Assembly: GCA_017165825.1 (NCBI GenBank)
Contig: CM029378.1
Coordinates: 13,829,408-13,893,407, forward strand
Length of the DNA stretch: 64,000 nucleotides
Reading direction: 5' to 3'
DNA from: Hepsetus odoe
Lineage: Eukaryota; Chordata; Actinopteri; Characiformes; Hepsetidae
The notes beneath the pieces were generated by a model. The model had not been told where the DNA came from and ran no database searches. It saw nothing but the letters and a program-made list of their open reading frames with translations. This document shows, one piece after another, positions 1-11,722 of the stretch. Made by a program: the position numbers and the translations under genes. Numbering within the stretch: the first letter of the stretch is position 1; each line of letters begins with the position of its first letter.

Positions 1-970
1 AGTGCCATTCTTCCAGAGATAAGTCCGTGTCACTTTCATGTGAAAGTTTTTATGGGTGTGTGAAGGGGGAGTGGGTCATGCAACCTTAAAATGCATCTTT
101 GGAAAGCTTTATTTCATAAAAATAAGGGATATTCTGCAGGGCTTTTCAGTTTTGGCTGTTTATTCCTTTGCAATAGGAATAGAAATGGACTTAGATGTGA
201 CTAACTTAGCAGTTACGACCTTTGGTGCAACCAGCCATTGGTTAATTGTATGAAATGTGCTTCTGCTTGGTTGGAATGAAAACTTGCAGTCACATCGGCC
301 CTTTGTAACCCCAGACACTGTGGGTGAAAGGACTTCAAGCTACAATTTGAACAATGAAGTGAAAACCATTGTTTGTCACATGGTTTGCATTTTTGTAATA
401 TTTTCAAGAAGCGTGGCAATGTTGACTTTTGATGGCTGAACTTGCAGTTTGGAAAGAAAGTATAAAAGCATATAATTATACATTAACACATAGTTAGCCT
501 AATTAAAAACCTTTCATTTCATGGCTGGAAACACATTTCATCTCGCAGAGACAGCCAATTAAGAGCTTTTTGGGCTGCCAGAATAGTTGCATGTGAGAAG
601 ACAAGGTTTCACTAGCCAAATCCTCTCATCAATCCTATCAGTGCTGTAACCTGCTCTGCGCAACATCATGCTTAGAGGGGAACAGGCTGGGGTGAATGCT
701 TTCGATGTAACATTACATCAGAGGCATTGTGGTGCCCTCCTCCTGCACTCAATCCCACTCTCTCTGGTCTGACAGGGGGAGCTCTGGGGAAGCTTGGGTG
801 TTCGTGCTGGAGGTGAGTCTAAAGCCATTAGAAAGGTTACATAATGGCAAAGTTTTAGAGTGGGATAGATTCTCTGTGGGAAATATGTTCTGTGCTTACT
901 CAATAGTCCTCAGGCAAACCAAAGAGGTAATCCATATGACAGGCCAGTTGGCTATTTTAGTCATTATTTA
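1..970. other. Unique sequence, no gene recognised
   Basis: Non-repetitive DNA. Short open frames exist on both strands, but none resembles a known protein. Around 740-815 a pyrimidine-rich stretch ending in CAG is followed 38 bases later by GAG/GTGAGT, which looks like a small exon with splice sites; this is treated as a weak observation only. Confidence 0.5.
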
Positions 971-975
971 GTGTT

Positions 976-996
976 TGTGTGTGTGTGTGTGTGTGT
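976..996. repeat. (TG)n microsatellite
   Basis: About ten uninterrupted TG units. The following 290 bases, to about 1289, are AT-rich and show nothing recognisable. Confidence 0.9.
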
Positions 997-1289
997 TGGT
1001 AGAAAGAAAGTATGGACACACAGAAAACAAAATCATTAATTGGAATGTATTAACTTCCATTTTAGAATTAAAATACGTTTTTCATGTAAACACAAGCACA
1101 TGACTCTGCCTGTTCTCTCTCATATTCATATAATATTCATACATCATATTTTATCTTGTAATTAAAATACAATTCAGGCGACATCAGCTTAGACCAGACG
1201 CTGTAAAATTGCATAAATTAGTAGATCTCCTTTTATGTTTTTAATTTCATAAAATCAAATGTCAGAACTTTGTAGAACTTTATGAGTTA

Positions 1290-2275
1290 ATTCTTCAGTT
1301 TAAACATCTCCTTAAAAACCAAGTACCAAGTCTTATTTCTGTACCGAACACCTTCTATTTTGGGTTGTTGTGGATTTTCTCATATGAACTGCTTGCTTCA
1401 GGTCCTTCTGCAATGTTTCTAATGGGCTACGCTCAGGGTTTTATTCTGTTTTAGCCAATGTTTGGTAAAACAAATTGTGTGCTTAGGGTCATTGTCTTGC
1501 AAAACAAACCCGAACAATTATTCTACCATCATGTTACACAGAGATATGGTTCTTATGGTGGAATGCAATGTTTTCCTTTCTCAAAGAAAGGAGAATAGAT
1601 AAACCAAAAAAATGTTATTTTGGTCTCTTCTGTTAACAGACCATATTTCCAATAGCCTTCTCACTTGCAGTAATATTTAGCAAACTGTACACGGGCAGTG
1701 ATTTTCTTTTAGGAGAACAAGGACTGTCTGCTTGCAAAGCTGTCATGTAGACTATTGTTGTTCAGTGTTCTGATGATGGGCTCATGCATATTAACATTAT
1801 CCAATTTGAAAGATGCTTTCTAAAAGGTTACCCTGGTTTCTTTTATAATAGACCTTGCAGACTATTACGCACCTTGCTGCTGGAGTGATATTTGTTGGTT
1901 GACCACTTCTTGAGAGGGCAACAATGATATTGATTTTTCTTCCTTTATACACAATCTGGCTGACTGGTGGAGTCCAAAATCTTTAGAGATGTTTTTTAAC
2001 TTTTCCAGCCTTGTGAACATCAGTTCTTTTTTCTGAGGTACTCAGAAAGTTCCTTTGTTTGGGCCGTGATACACTTTCACAGACTGGAGTTGGTCATGGA
2101 TATCAGACTATAAAGCAAAGCATCCATTCAAACTGTTCTAAAACATCAGCACCACTGTATATTTTTTATTTAATGAAACTCCAGTTTTTGGGAACGTTAA
2201 TTTCAGTTAATGGACCCCAGCTACTATTCACCACTTCATTCAATACAATCATCTCAGTGTAACTAAATCTTTAAA
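1290..2275 (-). pseudogene. Decayed Tc1-like transposase
   Basis: Remnant of a Tc1/mariner transposase, the cut-and-paste enzyme that moves DNA between TA sites. On the minus strand the N-terminal DNA-binding part is recognisable near 2070-1950, with pieces such as LSTSEKRTDVHKAGK. The usual start codon is ACG instead of ATG. Further on, at about 1500-1477, the catalytic-core motif LQDNDPKHT is intact. Near 1400-1370 the C-terminal piece KQFI*ENPQQPK can be followed. Many stops and frameshifts separate these islands, so no protein can be made. No clear terminal inverted repeats were seen, so the element limits are approximate. Tc1 membership is secure from the motifs; the subfamily is not assigned. 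Confidence 0.85.
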
Positions 2276-2985
2276 GTAAGTGACACATGTTGAAATTAGT
2301 AAAAAAATTTTGGCCACAATAATTTCTGTGCTTTACTTTAAACACTGAATAAGCAACAGCAATAAATGAACATTGGTATCAAACAACACTTGAATGCACT
2401 GGATCACTTAGTTAGAAACCAACAACTAACTAATCGCCCCTTTTTTCTACAATACAGATGGTAAACTCAAAGACAAATCATCATCATTCAAGTGTCAGTA
2501 AAGAAATCACAGACTTTTATTTTTTAATTTAGTTCAGTTGAACTGTTGAACTGTTTAATACATCCATAAAAAAACGCCTTTTTATTTTTATTAGATTTGT
2601 AAAAAAATATGCCTTACATAAAAAATAAATGAAAACAATTTCTTACACAAAAACCCACAAGAACATAGTAAGTGGTTCCTTAAAGTTTCACGAAAGAGGA
2701 GGAACATGTGGGATATGGCTCTTAAGACGGGATGTTCTGACAGCACTCGAAGGGGGCGTGTGAGACGTTTATGAGTGAAATTACGTGGCGAGTTGCGAGG
2801 TGCAGTATGTGCAAATGAAAAGTTGTTGGATGAAAGTGTCTGTGAGGGTAGCTACGGCTTTGCAATATATTATCACCCCGAGGACGATGAAGCCGGTGAA
2901 CTTAAATTGTAGCCTGCTCCATAAAGCGCAGTGCTATATTGTAGTTCTCAGGACCCAGTGTAGAAACTGGAAACTGCCGTAAGCA
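2276..2985. other. AT-rich sequence, nothing recognised
   Basis: Left part is very AT-rich with poly-A and poly-T runs. From about 2690 the composition is more balanced. It may include the lost 5' end of the neighbouring Tc1 relic. Confidence 0.4.
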
Positions 2986-3095
2986 TGCACACACACACAC
3001 TCGCGCACACACACACGCGCGTGCACGCACACAGACACACACACACATAAACACACACAAACGCACACACACGCACACACATACAAACGCACACA
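2986..3095. repeat. Compound (CA)n / (CACG)n microsatellite
   Basis: About 110 bases of CA units interrupted by CG, AA and GA variants, including a CGCGCGTGCACG stretch of alternating purine and pyrimidine that could adopt Z-DNA. The minus-strand open frame across it (cysteine/valine rich) is a low-complexity artefact. Confidence 0.95.
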
Positions 3096-3370
3096 TTTGG
3101 ACTCCCTCGTTAGCTAGTTAAATATTTCCACTCACACAGTCAGCAGGTCCTATTCAAACCTGGGGCTTGGCACAGCACGTCCTTATGCACCCATATTCAA
3201 GCTCATCTTTAATGAATCGCCCCACTCTGTACACGTGTCCCCTTGTATGTTCTTCAGTGCAAGAGCAATTACTGTCAGCGTAAAGAGCAGAGACAGTACT
3301 TGGGCATGTCCACTCTGCCCTTTAATCTCCTATCTCCCTGCAGCACGTGATCTATAATTTAATATCCTAC

Positions 3371-3379
3371 AGAGAAAGA

Positions 3380-3438
<59 letters not shown>
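3371..3438. repeat. (GA)n microsatellite
   Basis: About 33 GA units with two early interruptions. Confidence 0.95.
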
Positions 3439-3441
<3 letters not shown>

Positions 3442-5089
3442 TTTAGGTGGAGTTGATTTAGAAAAAAAGCATGGTCCCATCTGAAGTCCACTGTGTATTT
3501 GCCAATGCTTCATTCACATTCTCTCCAGAGCTGGACTTAATGGAGTCCATTGCATCCACCTTATGTCATCGCTCTTCATTATGAATTTATTCTAGGTATC
3601 ATCAGGTATGATTTGAGAGGCTTGTCAAGATATGGACACTTTTACAGGCAGTTTTTGTCAAAGGAGGCCAGAAAATGAAATTCTTGCCTGATGTTTTTCA
3701 TAGTTTTGGTAATGATTTGGTGTGTGTTCATAAACCTTCATGAAATGAGGCTTCTCTGAGCCCTATCCCTTCTCCCGTCGCTGGGCACACACTTAGTCAA
3801 GCTGTGCGAATAGTCAATATGAAGTTATCAGAAAGTGTCACGGTGTGTGTTTGCCTGTGGACGAGCTTAAATGAATGGAGAGACCCTCACTCCCTGGCGA
3901 GTGGGAAGAGTTCATATGTCGCTCATGCAGAAAGGTCGGGCAGGGATGAGGGGCCCCCGGGGGGCTCAGGCCAATCTCTCCCGCTATGCTTTGAAGTGAA
4001 ACTGCATTTTCATTTTTTATTCCTCCGTGCAAAATCGAGTGGTAAGCTGTGCACCGAGCCCTGTCCAGAGCTGCAGCAGGGAAGCGATGGCTCACGCTTG
4101 TCGCTGTCTCTTCATTACACACTGATGAAGTAGCTGTGTGGAAGCCCACCTGGTTCAGGGAGAACACAGCTGGACACCTCAGCCTTCTTACACAAGGACC
4201 TGAGGCCAAGAAAGGATGAGTAAATCAGATAGGATCATGGCATTCTCTTGACTGGGCAGAAATTAATGTTTCATTAAGTGAGCTGACTAATGGGGGGTGT
4301 ATGATACAGCTGAAATTCCCTGCTAAGTATATTATATAATATATATGAATATATTTCGTTGCACCTGCTTCACTATATCAACTGTTAGGCTCCTTTCAGC
4401 TGTTGATGGTTTGCAGAGGGGGCATCTTATTTTATTATTGCCAAAAATGATTTGAGTGGTTTTCCTGCACAGCAGTGACATTGACATGGTATTGACAGGG
4501 TAAATGCAAACACAGAAATAATTTGCATACATGTAAATATAGTTAGTTAAAATATTCATTTTAATGTTACTTCATGTAAAAATACTTTATCGTTATATTT
4601 TGACACAATTTAAAGAGTAAAAAATGAAGATGTACGGTTTTGTTCCAACAGTGAAGATATGTGAACAAGTGAAGAATATGCATGTTTAAAAGGAATATTG
4701 ATGAATGCATTTGTACTTGTTCACTTTTATTGATGATTAAAGATATATATTTGTTAAGTGTTCTTAATGTTACTAAATCAGTTACTTAACGTTAATCGCT
4801 CCTGTAAGCTTATGTAAATTTACCTCTGAACTCTAAGAACAGGGGTTTCTTATTCAGAAAACGCCACTTTGGTTTCCTGTTTTCATTCTATCCTAGCAGA
4901 AATGCCCAGGGTGGCTGCAAACAATTGCTGCATTTATGTTGCATTTTTTTTTATATAAGCACTGCAAAAGGTGATTTTTCTAATGACTAAAGGACAAGCA
5001 ATTGTTCAGCCTTAAACTGTTGTATCTGATTCTGTTTAGGATGTTCAACATACATAATAAAAAATGGCTTATTTGGATATAAAGGGCTT
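3439..5089. other. Mostly unique sequence with a GC-richer block
   Basis: The block at about 3780-4210 is GC-richer and open on both strands (109 codons plus, 123 codons minus). Neither translation resembles a known protein. After 4210 the DNA becomes AT-rich, including a TATA-rich stretch near 4325-4350. Confidence 0.4.
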
Positions 5090-5124
5090 ATATAACAGTT
5101 ATTTAGTTATTGTGCAGCCCTACT
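5090..5124 (-). mobile_element. Possible hAT-type transposon end
   Basis: The segment ends in TTGTGCAGCCCTA. Read from the other strand this is TAGGGCTGCACAA, which resembles the terminal inverted repeat of many fish hAT elements (CAGGGCTGCACAAT type). No opposite end and no 8-bp target duplication were located, so this is at best a solitary end. Confidence 0.3.
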
Positions 5125-5995
5125 GGCTAGTCCATCCAAACAGGGTCCATAAATTACCCTTGTGCACAAAAAGGCCATCACGCCTGACCTAGCATGCCTG
5201 TCCGTGTGAGTAATGATGACCAATCCACCAGAACTGAGCCAGTGTCCCTCCCACTCACCCACGCTCTTGTATGTATGCACACAAACAGCTCACGTATATC
5301 ATGTTTATACTCACCCACATGCAATTAAAGAGGAGGTCTGGTCACATTAGCTAAGTGCAGGTGGGTTGAGAGAAAATGAGGCATGTGACAGTGGATTGGG
5401 CCTGCTTGAATAAGCAGTTCGTTCAGTGATCTTCCAAATGTGATCTTCCACAGACCATGATGATTAGGTCAGATCTCAGACTCTACCTGAGAAAAACAAT
5501 TAGCGGCCCATGTGAATCACCATGTGAACTTCCTGTGTTCACTTCACTGCTGCATTGGCTTCAACCTGGCAGCTGATATCAAACGGATGAAACAAGTTAC
5601 ATTTTACTTTTGCCATTTTACATCAACAAACTTCCCACTTCGCACTCATACTGATTGTTGGCCGGGTTTCAGATTTTATTTCAGTAACAGAAATTGAAAA
5701 ATTTGGTCAACTTTTCATTCACTGTCTGCTCTCTTGGTGTTGCTGTCAGTAATGAAAATGTAATATTTAATGCATCCTGTGAAAAAAAGGGGGAAGGGGG
5801 GAACTGTCTCAGGGGATTAGTCCTATCATCAAGTGACTACCAGCTACATCCTCCTACATCCTCCTGGCTCTTGTTTCACAGCACAGTTCTTGCTAGGTGA
5901 CAGAAGGTGAAAGCATCATTAGCACTAAAATCTCACAAACATCACATAAAACCTAAAGTATGCGTATCCTTATGAACATAAAAACAATTCCTTTT
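5125..5995. other. Unique sequence, nothing recognised
   Basis: Balanced composition with short unconvincing open frames. No repeat family was recognised. Confidence 0.45.
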
Positions 5996-6097
5996 TTGAA
6001 GGCACTTTCAAGGTGAAACTTTGCTCCCAGTTGGCAGCCAGGGCTTGGCCATCTCATTAATTGTTGAGCTGGCTTCAGATGAGTAAACTGGGGCTCC
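5996..6097 (+). repeat. Diverged local duplication, copy A
   Basis: Aligns with the segment at 6992-7075. Shared blocks include GCACTTTCAAGG, TTGGC.AT.TCAT, AATTGTT.AGCT and GTAAA.TGG-like stretches in the same order. Copy A has about 16 extra bases in the middle. The match stops where the neighbouring SINE begins. Confidence 0.6.
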
Positions 6098-6310
6098 AGA
6101 GTGGCACAGCTGTCTAAGTATGGGATCTATCATCAGAAAATTGTAAGCTTACTCTCCGGCAATGCCTCAGCTGTCCGTAACCAGGAGTCCAAGACAGCCT
6201 AATTGGCTTGGGAGGGTAGGATTCCCTCTATCTCTTATCCAGTGCTAACTCATCCCGCCATCTGTTAACTGATGTAGCAGATTTGGCAGTTAGTGTTCTC
6301 CTTCTAGTAT
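6098..6310 (+). mobile_element. tRNA-derived SINE (type with GAGTGGC head)
   Basis: Starts with a tRNA-like head (GCTCCAGAGTGGCACAGCTG, then TCTAAG). It is followed by a body with AGTCCAAGACAGCCTAATTG and GGCTTGGGAGG, and ends near GCAGTTAGTGTTCTCC. From memory this matches the layout of a fish tRNA-derived SINE. The internal promoter B box is heavily mutated, so it is an old, probably silent copy. SINEs are copied by a partner LINE after RNA polymerase III transcription. Confidence 0.6.
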
Positions 6311-6596
6311 GTTGAACTATTCAATCTTTTTCAATAATTATTCAATAAAACAGTTCCTAAGCATCTAAAAAGTGACAGTTTTACCTAAGGCAGAATTTTT
6401 TTTAATTTATAATATTAAGCATTTTATTAAACAAGTAGTTTTGCATTGTTCCTATTGATGTTCATTTCAAAGTTCCAAAAAATATAATGGGTGGGTTCTG
6501 TATATAAAGCATATATTAGCAAACAGATAATAAATAAAGAAATAAAGCCTTGCTAACTTGGTAGCATTGTGAAGACTTTTCTAGTGGGTGGAAATT
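6311..6596. other. AT-rich sequence, nothing recognised
   Basis: A-rich and T-rich runs with no recognisable family. Confidence 0.4.
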
Positions 6597-6740
6597 ACTC
6601 ATAACTTCTTCTTTTGGCTGCTCCCATTTAGGGGTCGCCACAGCGGATCATCTGTTTCCATTTGTTCCGTTACTCTGCATTTTCCTCCTTCAAACTGACC
6701 ACCTGCATGTCCTCTTTCACCACGTCCATAAGCCTCCAGA
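6597..6740 (-). mobile_element. Non-LTR retrotransposon 3' end (RTE-like)
   Basis: On the minus strand this encodes the last residues of a reverse transcriptase polyprotein (MDVVKEDMQVVSLKEENAE). It runs into a 3' end containing CGCTGTGGCGACCCCTAAA and GGAGCAGCCAAAAGAAG. The same C-terminal motif (VVKEDM) occurs at 37.96-38.49 kb. Such short 3' fragments are what 5'-truncated retrotransposition leaves. The RTE-like clade is inferred from motif memory. Confidence 0.7.
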
Positions 6741-6991
6741 TATTACTCATAGGTAAATTGGGAAGAGAACAATAATAAATATATAATATTTCATATAATA
6801 TAAAATATAATGCTTTTATTTGGGGATCTGTTAGAGTGGCCATGGCAGATGTGGCTGGAGCCAAGCCAATCTTTGCGGTAGTACATTATTACGTCTCTTT
6901 AGAATAATTACATTTTAGCATTTTAGCACTACCTGCAACCTGAAAATTAGAGAATTATTTTGCATATTAATAAAACCTCAGTCCTCTCTCT

Positions 6992-7075
6992 TAAAGCACT
7001 TTCAAGGGTGAAATTGTGTCTGGGTTTGGCTATTTCATCAATTGTTAAGCTAGCTTGAGGTGAATAAATTGGTGA
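6992..7075 (+). repeat. Diverged local duplication, copy B
   Basis: Second copy of the segment at 5996-6097, in the same orientation about 1 kb away. The two transposon fragments between the copies are not part of it. Confidence 0.6.
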
Positions 7076-9409
7076 GGAGACTCATTACCCACTGTGTAAA
7101 GTAGCCTGGAGCAAGAGCTGCAAACACAGCTCACACTGTTCCCTGCATTACAGAGATACATATATATTGGGCAAATGAAGCAGTTTATGTTTATTATGAA
7201 AGTATTATATGATATTATATTATTATCACTATACCAATACAATATGTTATATGTATCATATTATTATAACTTCTGTTTGAACAGTCATTCAGTATTCTGT
7301 GCATTTCCTCTCTTTATGTGGGTATGTTTGTTCATGAGAGTGCGCAAGAGCGAGAGAGTGAAATGAGTGAAATTTTTATCTTTTGGGGGTCTATGGCTTC
7401 GTCTGAGCTTTTTTTAAAAAAGGCTGCATCATTAATTAGTGTTCAAGGTTTCATTACTTTATTCATGAGAATCAATCTTTATTCTACCCTTGCAAAGTGG
7501 TTATTAGTAATAGAACATTCAGATGAGCTCCATCTGTTAGAGGTGTATTTCTCATTTATTTATTTATTTATTTTTTCAGTACAGCCAGCAAGCTCCGGCT
7601 CATTAAGGCACAGCGAGCCGATCAAGCATTAACTCCATATGTCCCACTCAATCAATTTGTTTCATCCGCTATCAAAGGAAAGCCTTCAGAAGCCTCGTCT
7701 CAGCACCTTTGCTCCAGACCACTGTTGGCAGTCAATCTGGGAGGTGGTGAGAATGTCACAGAGAGCAGGAGGTTTCATATCTGGCAGACAGTGTCGGATT
7801 GACAGTGAGAGGGATCATACTCGCTTTGCGGAAGAACAGCTAGAAGCCGTAATGGCCAACTTCATATTGTGGGAGGAAGATGAGAACTACTGGTGCTGAT
7901 GAAGAGGGAGCGTTAGGGGTGGGGGTGGGGATAATGGCTGCCGGATCATAGCATGTTATTTTCCTGTGAGTGCTTGCTGTAGTTCTGGAGAATGACTGTG
8001 TTTGTACCCAGTGCAGATAATAAGCTCTATTGGTGGGAGGCTGGCAGTGGTGTAAAGGCTCCGAGTTCACACGGAGATAGCAACAAGAGATCCGCTCAGT
8101 GGAGCTGCCCCGCAGGTCAAGGCTATTAAATTATACAGCTGTGCTGCGAATTAGGCTACCATCACTACGCTGTCTCACACAATAGTAATTAGCCTGAGCT
8201 GATTAGATCTGTATTAAAAAGCAATAAGCATAAGCATGGACATTTCAAAGGCACTTTTTGTACTATACTGAAGTGTGAAAGGTGGCTCTGTGGCATTCGT
8301 CCAATCAAACACACATGCTCACACAACAAGGTCACAGCTTCAGACAAACAGACTTACTGAACGGAGAAATGCACACCCACGCAATGACCTTCCTCATATT
8401 GATGTAGCTCCACACAAACACACTTAGAGTTGCATGCTTCCGCTGCTTTCTTACTGACAGTTTCAGCCCTGTGTAAAACCGCCCTTACACACACTACATA
8501 TTTGATTTAAGCTGGACCCAACATACTGCTCTTATTAGACTATCTGGGTTGTCTTTACATACAGCTGAGCTTCTAGTGGAGCAGAAACTGAAATGTAGAT
8601 CCTAATAAGACAACATTAGATTTTCATGGCTTTTGGGCAATGAAATGCAGGGCCAGTGCGTTTGAAGAGGCCTTGGTCCAAACTCTGAGACTGGCTGAAT
8701 GTTATTTTTGTGAATGCTTATATGTATAATTGAACAGCGTTAATATTTCACCATTTCTCTGAGTATTCTCGAGTGGAGTCTGCCCTGTCTCTGACAGCCC
8801 CCTCAATTAAAAAAAGATTTTTTTTTGCCAAGTGAAGGCTCTCCTTCGACAGTGTTTTGAAAGCACGTGTAATTTACTTTTGCTCCAGACAAGGCCACAG
8901 AGTGCCAGACGCTGTTGCCATGCAGAGGCTGTTTGTCGTCAGGCAGCAGCATGCAGTGGCACTGACACACGCTAAATAGCATGACAGCAGAGGACATTAA
9001 GACTCATTTTACCCAAATGATATCTCCCCCATTACTCACACCAGTCATTTCCCAAAGTGCTGCAAGAATTTCAGATGATTACAGCATCTCTGTGCAAACA
9101 AAGACATGAAAGGGAAATAGGTCTGATTGCAGCCTCAGATTACATTAGATAATGATGGTGTTATTAGATAATGATGGATATGATAAAGGTTGGAATGATC
9201 AGGAGTGATGGAATGCAGCCTATCAGACACTTTAGAATTTATGCCTTTCACACCAAGGTGGTATATCTGAGGCATCAAAAGAAATTGGCTATAATTATTT
9301 AATTGTTATTTGGTTTTATGTTCAGAGAGTGGGCAGTAGATATAAGCACTTTATCTTGATCAGTTTCCACAGATCAGAAAGAGCAGACTATCAGACAAAA
9401 TGCATGCTC
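7076..9409. other. Long unique stretch; possible regulatory DNA
   Basis: Over 2 kb with almost no repeats, apart from a short (TTTA)n run near 7552-7570. Base composition is balanced. A 73-codon open stretch at 7580-7799 follows a T-rich tract ending in CAG; it has no recognisable homology. Such stretches in teleost intergenic DNA often contain conserved non-coding elements, but nothing here proves it. Confidence 0.35.
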
Positions 9410-10190
9410 AGGTAGTAACAACCTTTGAAGGTGTACTGTTGTATGTGGCACCAAGACAGCAGTTAGCAAGTTGTGACATGGGGTCTCTGTGAATCAGATC
9501 CTCCATGAGTTTGAGATCTTCGGAATTTGGAGACCAAATCAAATGCTTTGACTTGTTCCTTAAACCATTCAACAAGGTTTGCAGTGCGGGAAGGTGCATT
9601 ACTTTGCTGAAAGAAGCCACTGCCATTAGAGAACATCGTTGAAGTGGTATACTTGGTTTGCAGTAATGTTTAGGTAATCCAGCCATTTACATGACGTAAA
9701 ACAGAACATCATTAACTAATGCTAATGCTGGCTGTAATTGAAGATGTCAGAACACAGTGTGCCACAACTTTTCTTAACTCCATGTTCCAGTTCTGGTGTG
9801 CTCATGCCCTTTCACCTTTTTGTGGTGGACAGGGATCAGCATGGGCCCATCTGCAATTATGCAGCCCCACATACAGCAAGCACTGGTGCACTTTGTGTTC
9901 TGACACCTTTCTCTCATAGCCAGCATTAGCATTTTCAACATTTGTGTTATGCAGCTCTTCTGTGGGATCAGGCCAGATGGGCTAGACTTTGATATGTATC
10001 AGTGAGCCATGGGTGTCTGTTACCCTGTCGTCAGTTTACCAGTTGTCTATTTTACAAACAAACTAGCTTTAGGATCTGACAGATCACCTGCTGGCTTATA
10101 TGTTCCACCCTTTGACAGGTGTTGTTGTAATGAGGTAATCAATGTTTTTCACCTTTCAGTGATTTCAATGTTGGGGCTGATGTATGTAGA
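9410..10190 (-). pseudogene. Decayed, internally deleted Tc1-like transposase
   Basis: Second Tc1-type transposase relic, of a different subfamily from the one at 1.3-2.3 kb. On the minus strand, IWSPNSEDLKLMEDL near 9530-9490 corresponds to the family block WPPNSPDLNPIEHLW, with the catalytic glutamate retained as ME. On the plus strand, GTGTTCTGACACCTTTCTCT near 9896-9915 is the antisense of the N-terminal linker. The 5' flank of the element, around 10085-10190, is also recognisable. The central part encoding GGGSVMLW is missing, showing a deletion near 9690. Frameshifts and stops are frequent. Confidence 0.8.
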
Positions 10191-10486
10191 TGTTTGAGCA
10201 TGTGAAATGGAGCCATCCTGTGTTGATGGCTTCCTGCATATAAAAACCTCTCACGTTTCTTTCTATTGCTGATTCATAGCTAATTGGCATAATGTGTTGT
10301 CTCTCCCTGTCCCTCTGTTGAGTAAAGCTCTGAAAAACAGGTCAGGAAATAATAAATGTCATCCTAATTTGTCATTTTTTTTTCATCACACCTTCAGGTA
10401 GGAACATATGGCTAATAGAGAGACATGGCGACTCCAAGGAACTGGAAGTTGTATCACAATTTCACCAGAATCTGAAACTCCTGAGA
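10191..10486. other. Unique sequence, nothing recognised
   Basis: No open frame or repeat family stands out. Confidence 0.4.
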
Positions 10487-10550
10487 TGTGTGTGTATGCG
10501 TGTGTGTGTGCGTGCGTGCGTGCATGTTTGTGTGTGTGTGTGTGTGTGTT
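10487..10550. repeat. Interrupted (TG)n microsatellite
   Basis: TG units broken by CGTG and CATG variants. Confidence 0.9.
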
Positions 10551-10865
10551 TCTGTGTAGAAATGCATTGTGTTACTTTTTTCTGATGAATAATTGCTTCT
10601 CCAGCTGTTACTGTCTGAAATGTTATAACCCTTATGTCACTTCCTCGGTTTTGTCCTTGAATTCCGTGGTATCTTCAACAGCCGTGCATAGACAAGGTTA
10701 GCACAAGGACAAAGAAAGGACTCCTTCCATCTTTTCATCCAGCTTTGCCTTTAAGTTTCTCGTTAGGTTACGTAGTTGCATGATTCTTAATAAATGTGTG
10801 GCCTTTGTTAGGGAATCACAAAGTACGAACAAACTTTACATGAATAGTGTTTGTGGACTCTTATG

Positions 10866-11127
10866 GGGCTCCTTTCTTTGTCTGTGTGGGTTTCCTGCTT
10901 GTGCTGTGGTTTTCTCCCACAGTCCAAAAATATGTACATCAGGTGGATTATAGATGCTAAATTGCCCCAAGATGTGACTCTATGTGTCGGCCTGCGTATC
11001 CGGTCTGTGAATAAGCAGCGCCTTATTCAGGGTGCTTCTCTGCCTTTCTTTGAGTGCTGGGATAGGCTGCAGTACAACCAGCTAGTCTAGTCAGGATAAT
11101 CGGCTAAGATAATGGACAGTTGGATGG
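10866..11127 (+). mobile_element. Non-LTR retroelement 3'-tail fragment
   Basis: Contains in order: GTGGGTTTCCTGCTTGTGCT, TTTTCTCCCACAGTCCAAA, TAAATTGCCCC, TGCTGGGATAGGCTGCAGTA, then GATAATCGGCTAAGATAATG and a TTGGATGG end. This is a very common teleost repeat body ending in a TGGA-type simple tail, which indicates target-primed reverse transcription. Its end resembles the tails of the SINEs at 35.3, 37.2 and 54.4 kb. The LINE clade (perhaps L2-like) is not established. Confidence 0.65.
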
Positions 11128-11536
11128 CTGTGCTTTATTGTGCTCTTTATTATTATATGCATGTTTTTTTTTTTTCCCCCCAGAATTGAACATCTAGATG
11201 ACCCTTAGAAGAGAGGGGGAGTAAGGATGAAGAGCTGAAGATGCATGTTTACTTTTTTTTTGTAGGAAACAACTTACTCTTATTTATATTAGACACAGGC
11301 AACTCCGCATGGCCATATAGATTTGTAATTCATCAAGCAGGTTCTGTTAAATGAAGTGTACAAAGTTATGGTTAATTATTTTCTGTTTCAGGCATCATTA
11401 TGCTTTTCCCTGTTTGTGCGATTTGTATTTATTGCCAGTGTTATGGACATATGTGCATTGAACTAGACTACTAGAAATGGATCTGCTTGCTTCAACAAAC
11501 CAGTTAAAATTTGTCTTTTTTATAACTTGTTCTTTC
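11128..11536. other. Unique sequence with T-runs
   Basis: Several poly-T runs; nothing recognised. Confidence 0.4.
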
Positions 11537-11722
11537 TTTTTTTTTGCGCATTCTACTGGGAGTCTGGCCACCTCACGGTCATTATTCCGAGATGTCTCTA
11601 TTGAGGACATCTGCGCAGCTGCTAGCTGGGCTTCTTCTCACACATTTGTGAGCTCGTGCCTTCTGGATATAACTGGACAGTCTCTGGTGTGCAAAGTGCC
11701 GCAGTTCGTCGGTGGAGGCTGA
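11537..11722 (+). pseudogene. DIRS-like tyrosine recombinase C-terminal fragment
   Basis: Encodes AHSTGSLATSRSLFRDV, IEDICAAASWASSHTF and SSCLLDITGQSL, ending at a TGA. This matches the end of the tyrosine recombinase of DIRS-type retrotransposons, where the family pattern is HSTRG.A.SWALF, then ICAAASW.SP.TF..FY.LDV. The HSTR arginine is G here. The residue aligned with the catalytic tyrosine is C, so the fragment could not catalyse strand transfer. No reverse transcriptase was seen nearby, so the copy is heavily truncated. Confidence 0.65.

Noticed and set aside
3804..4209. Overlapping open frames of 109 and 123 codons on opposite strands
   Set aside because: No recognisable similarity, no splice or promoter context, and GC-richer DNA gives longer frames by chance.
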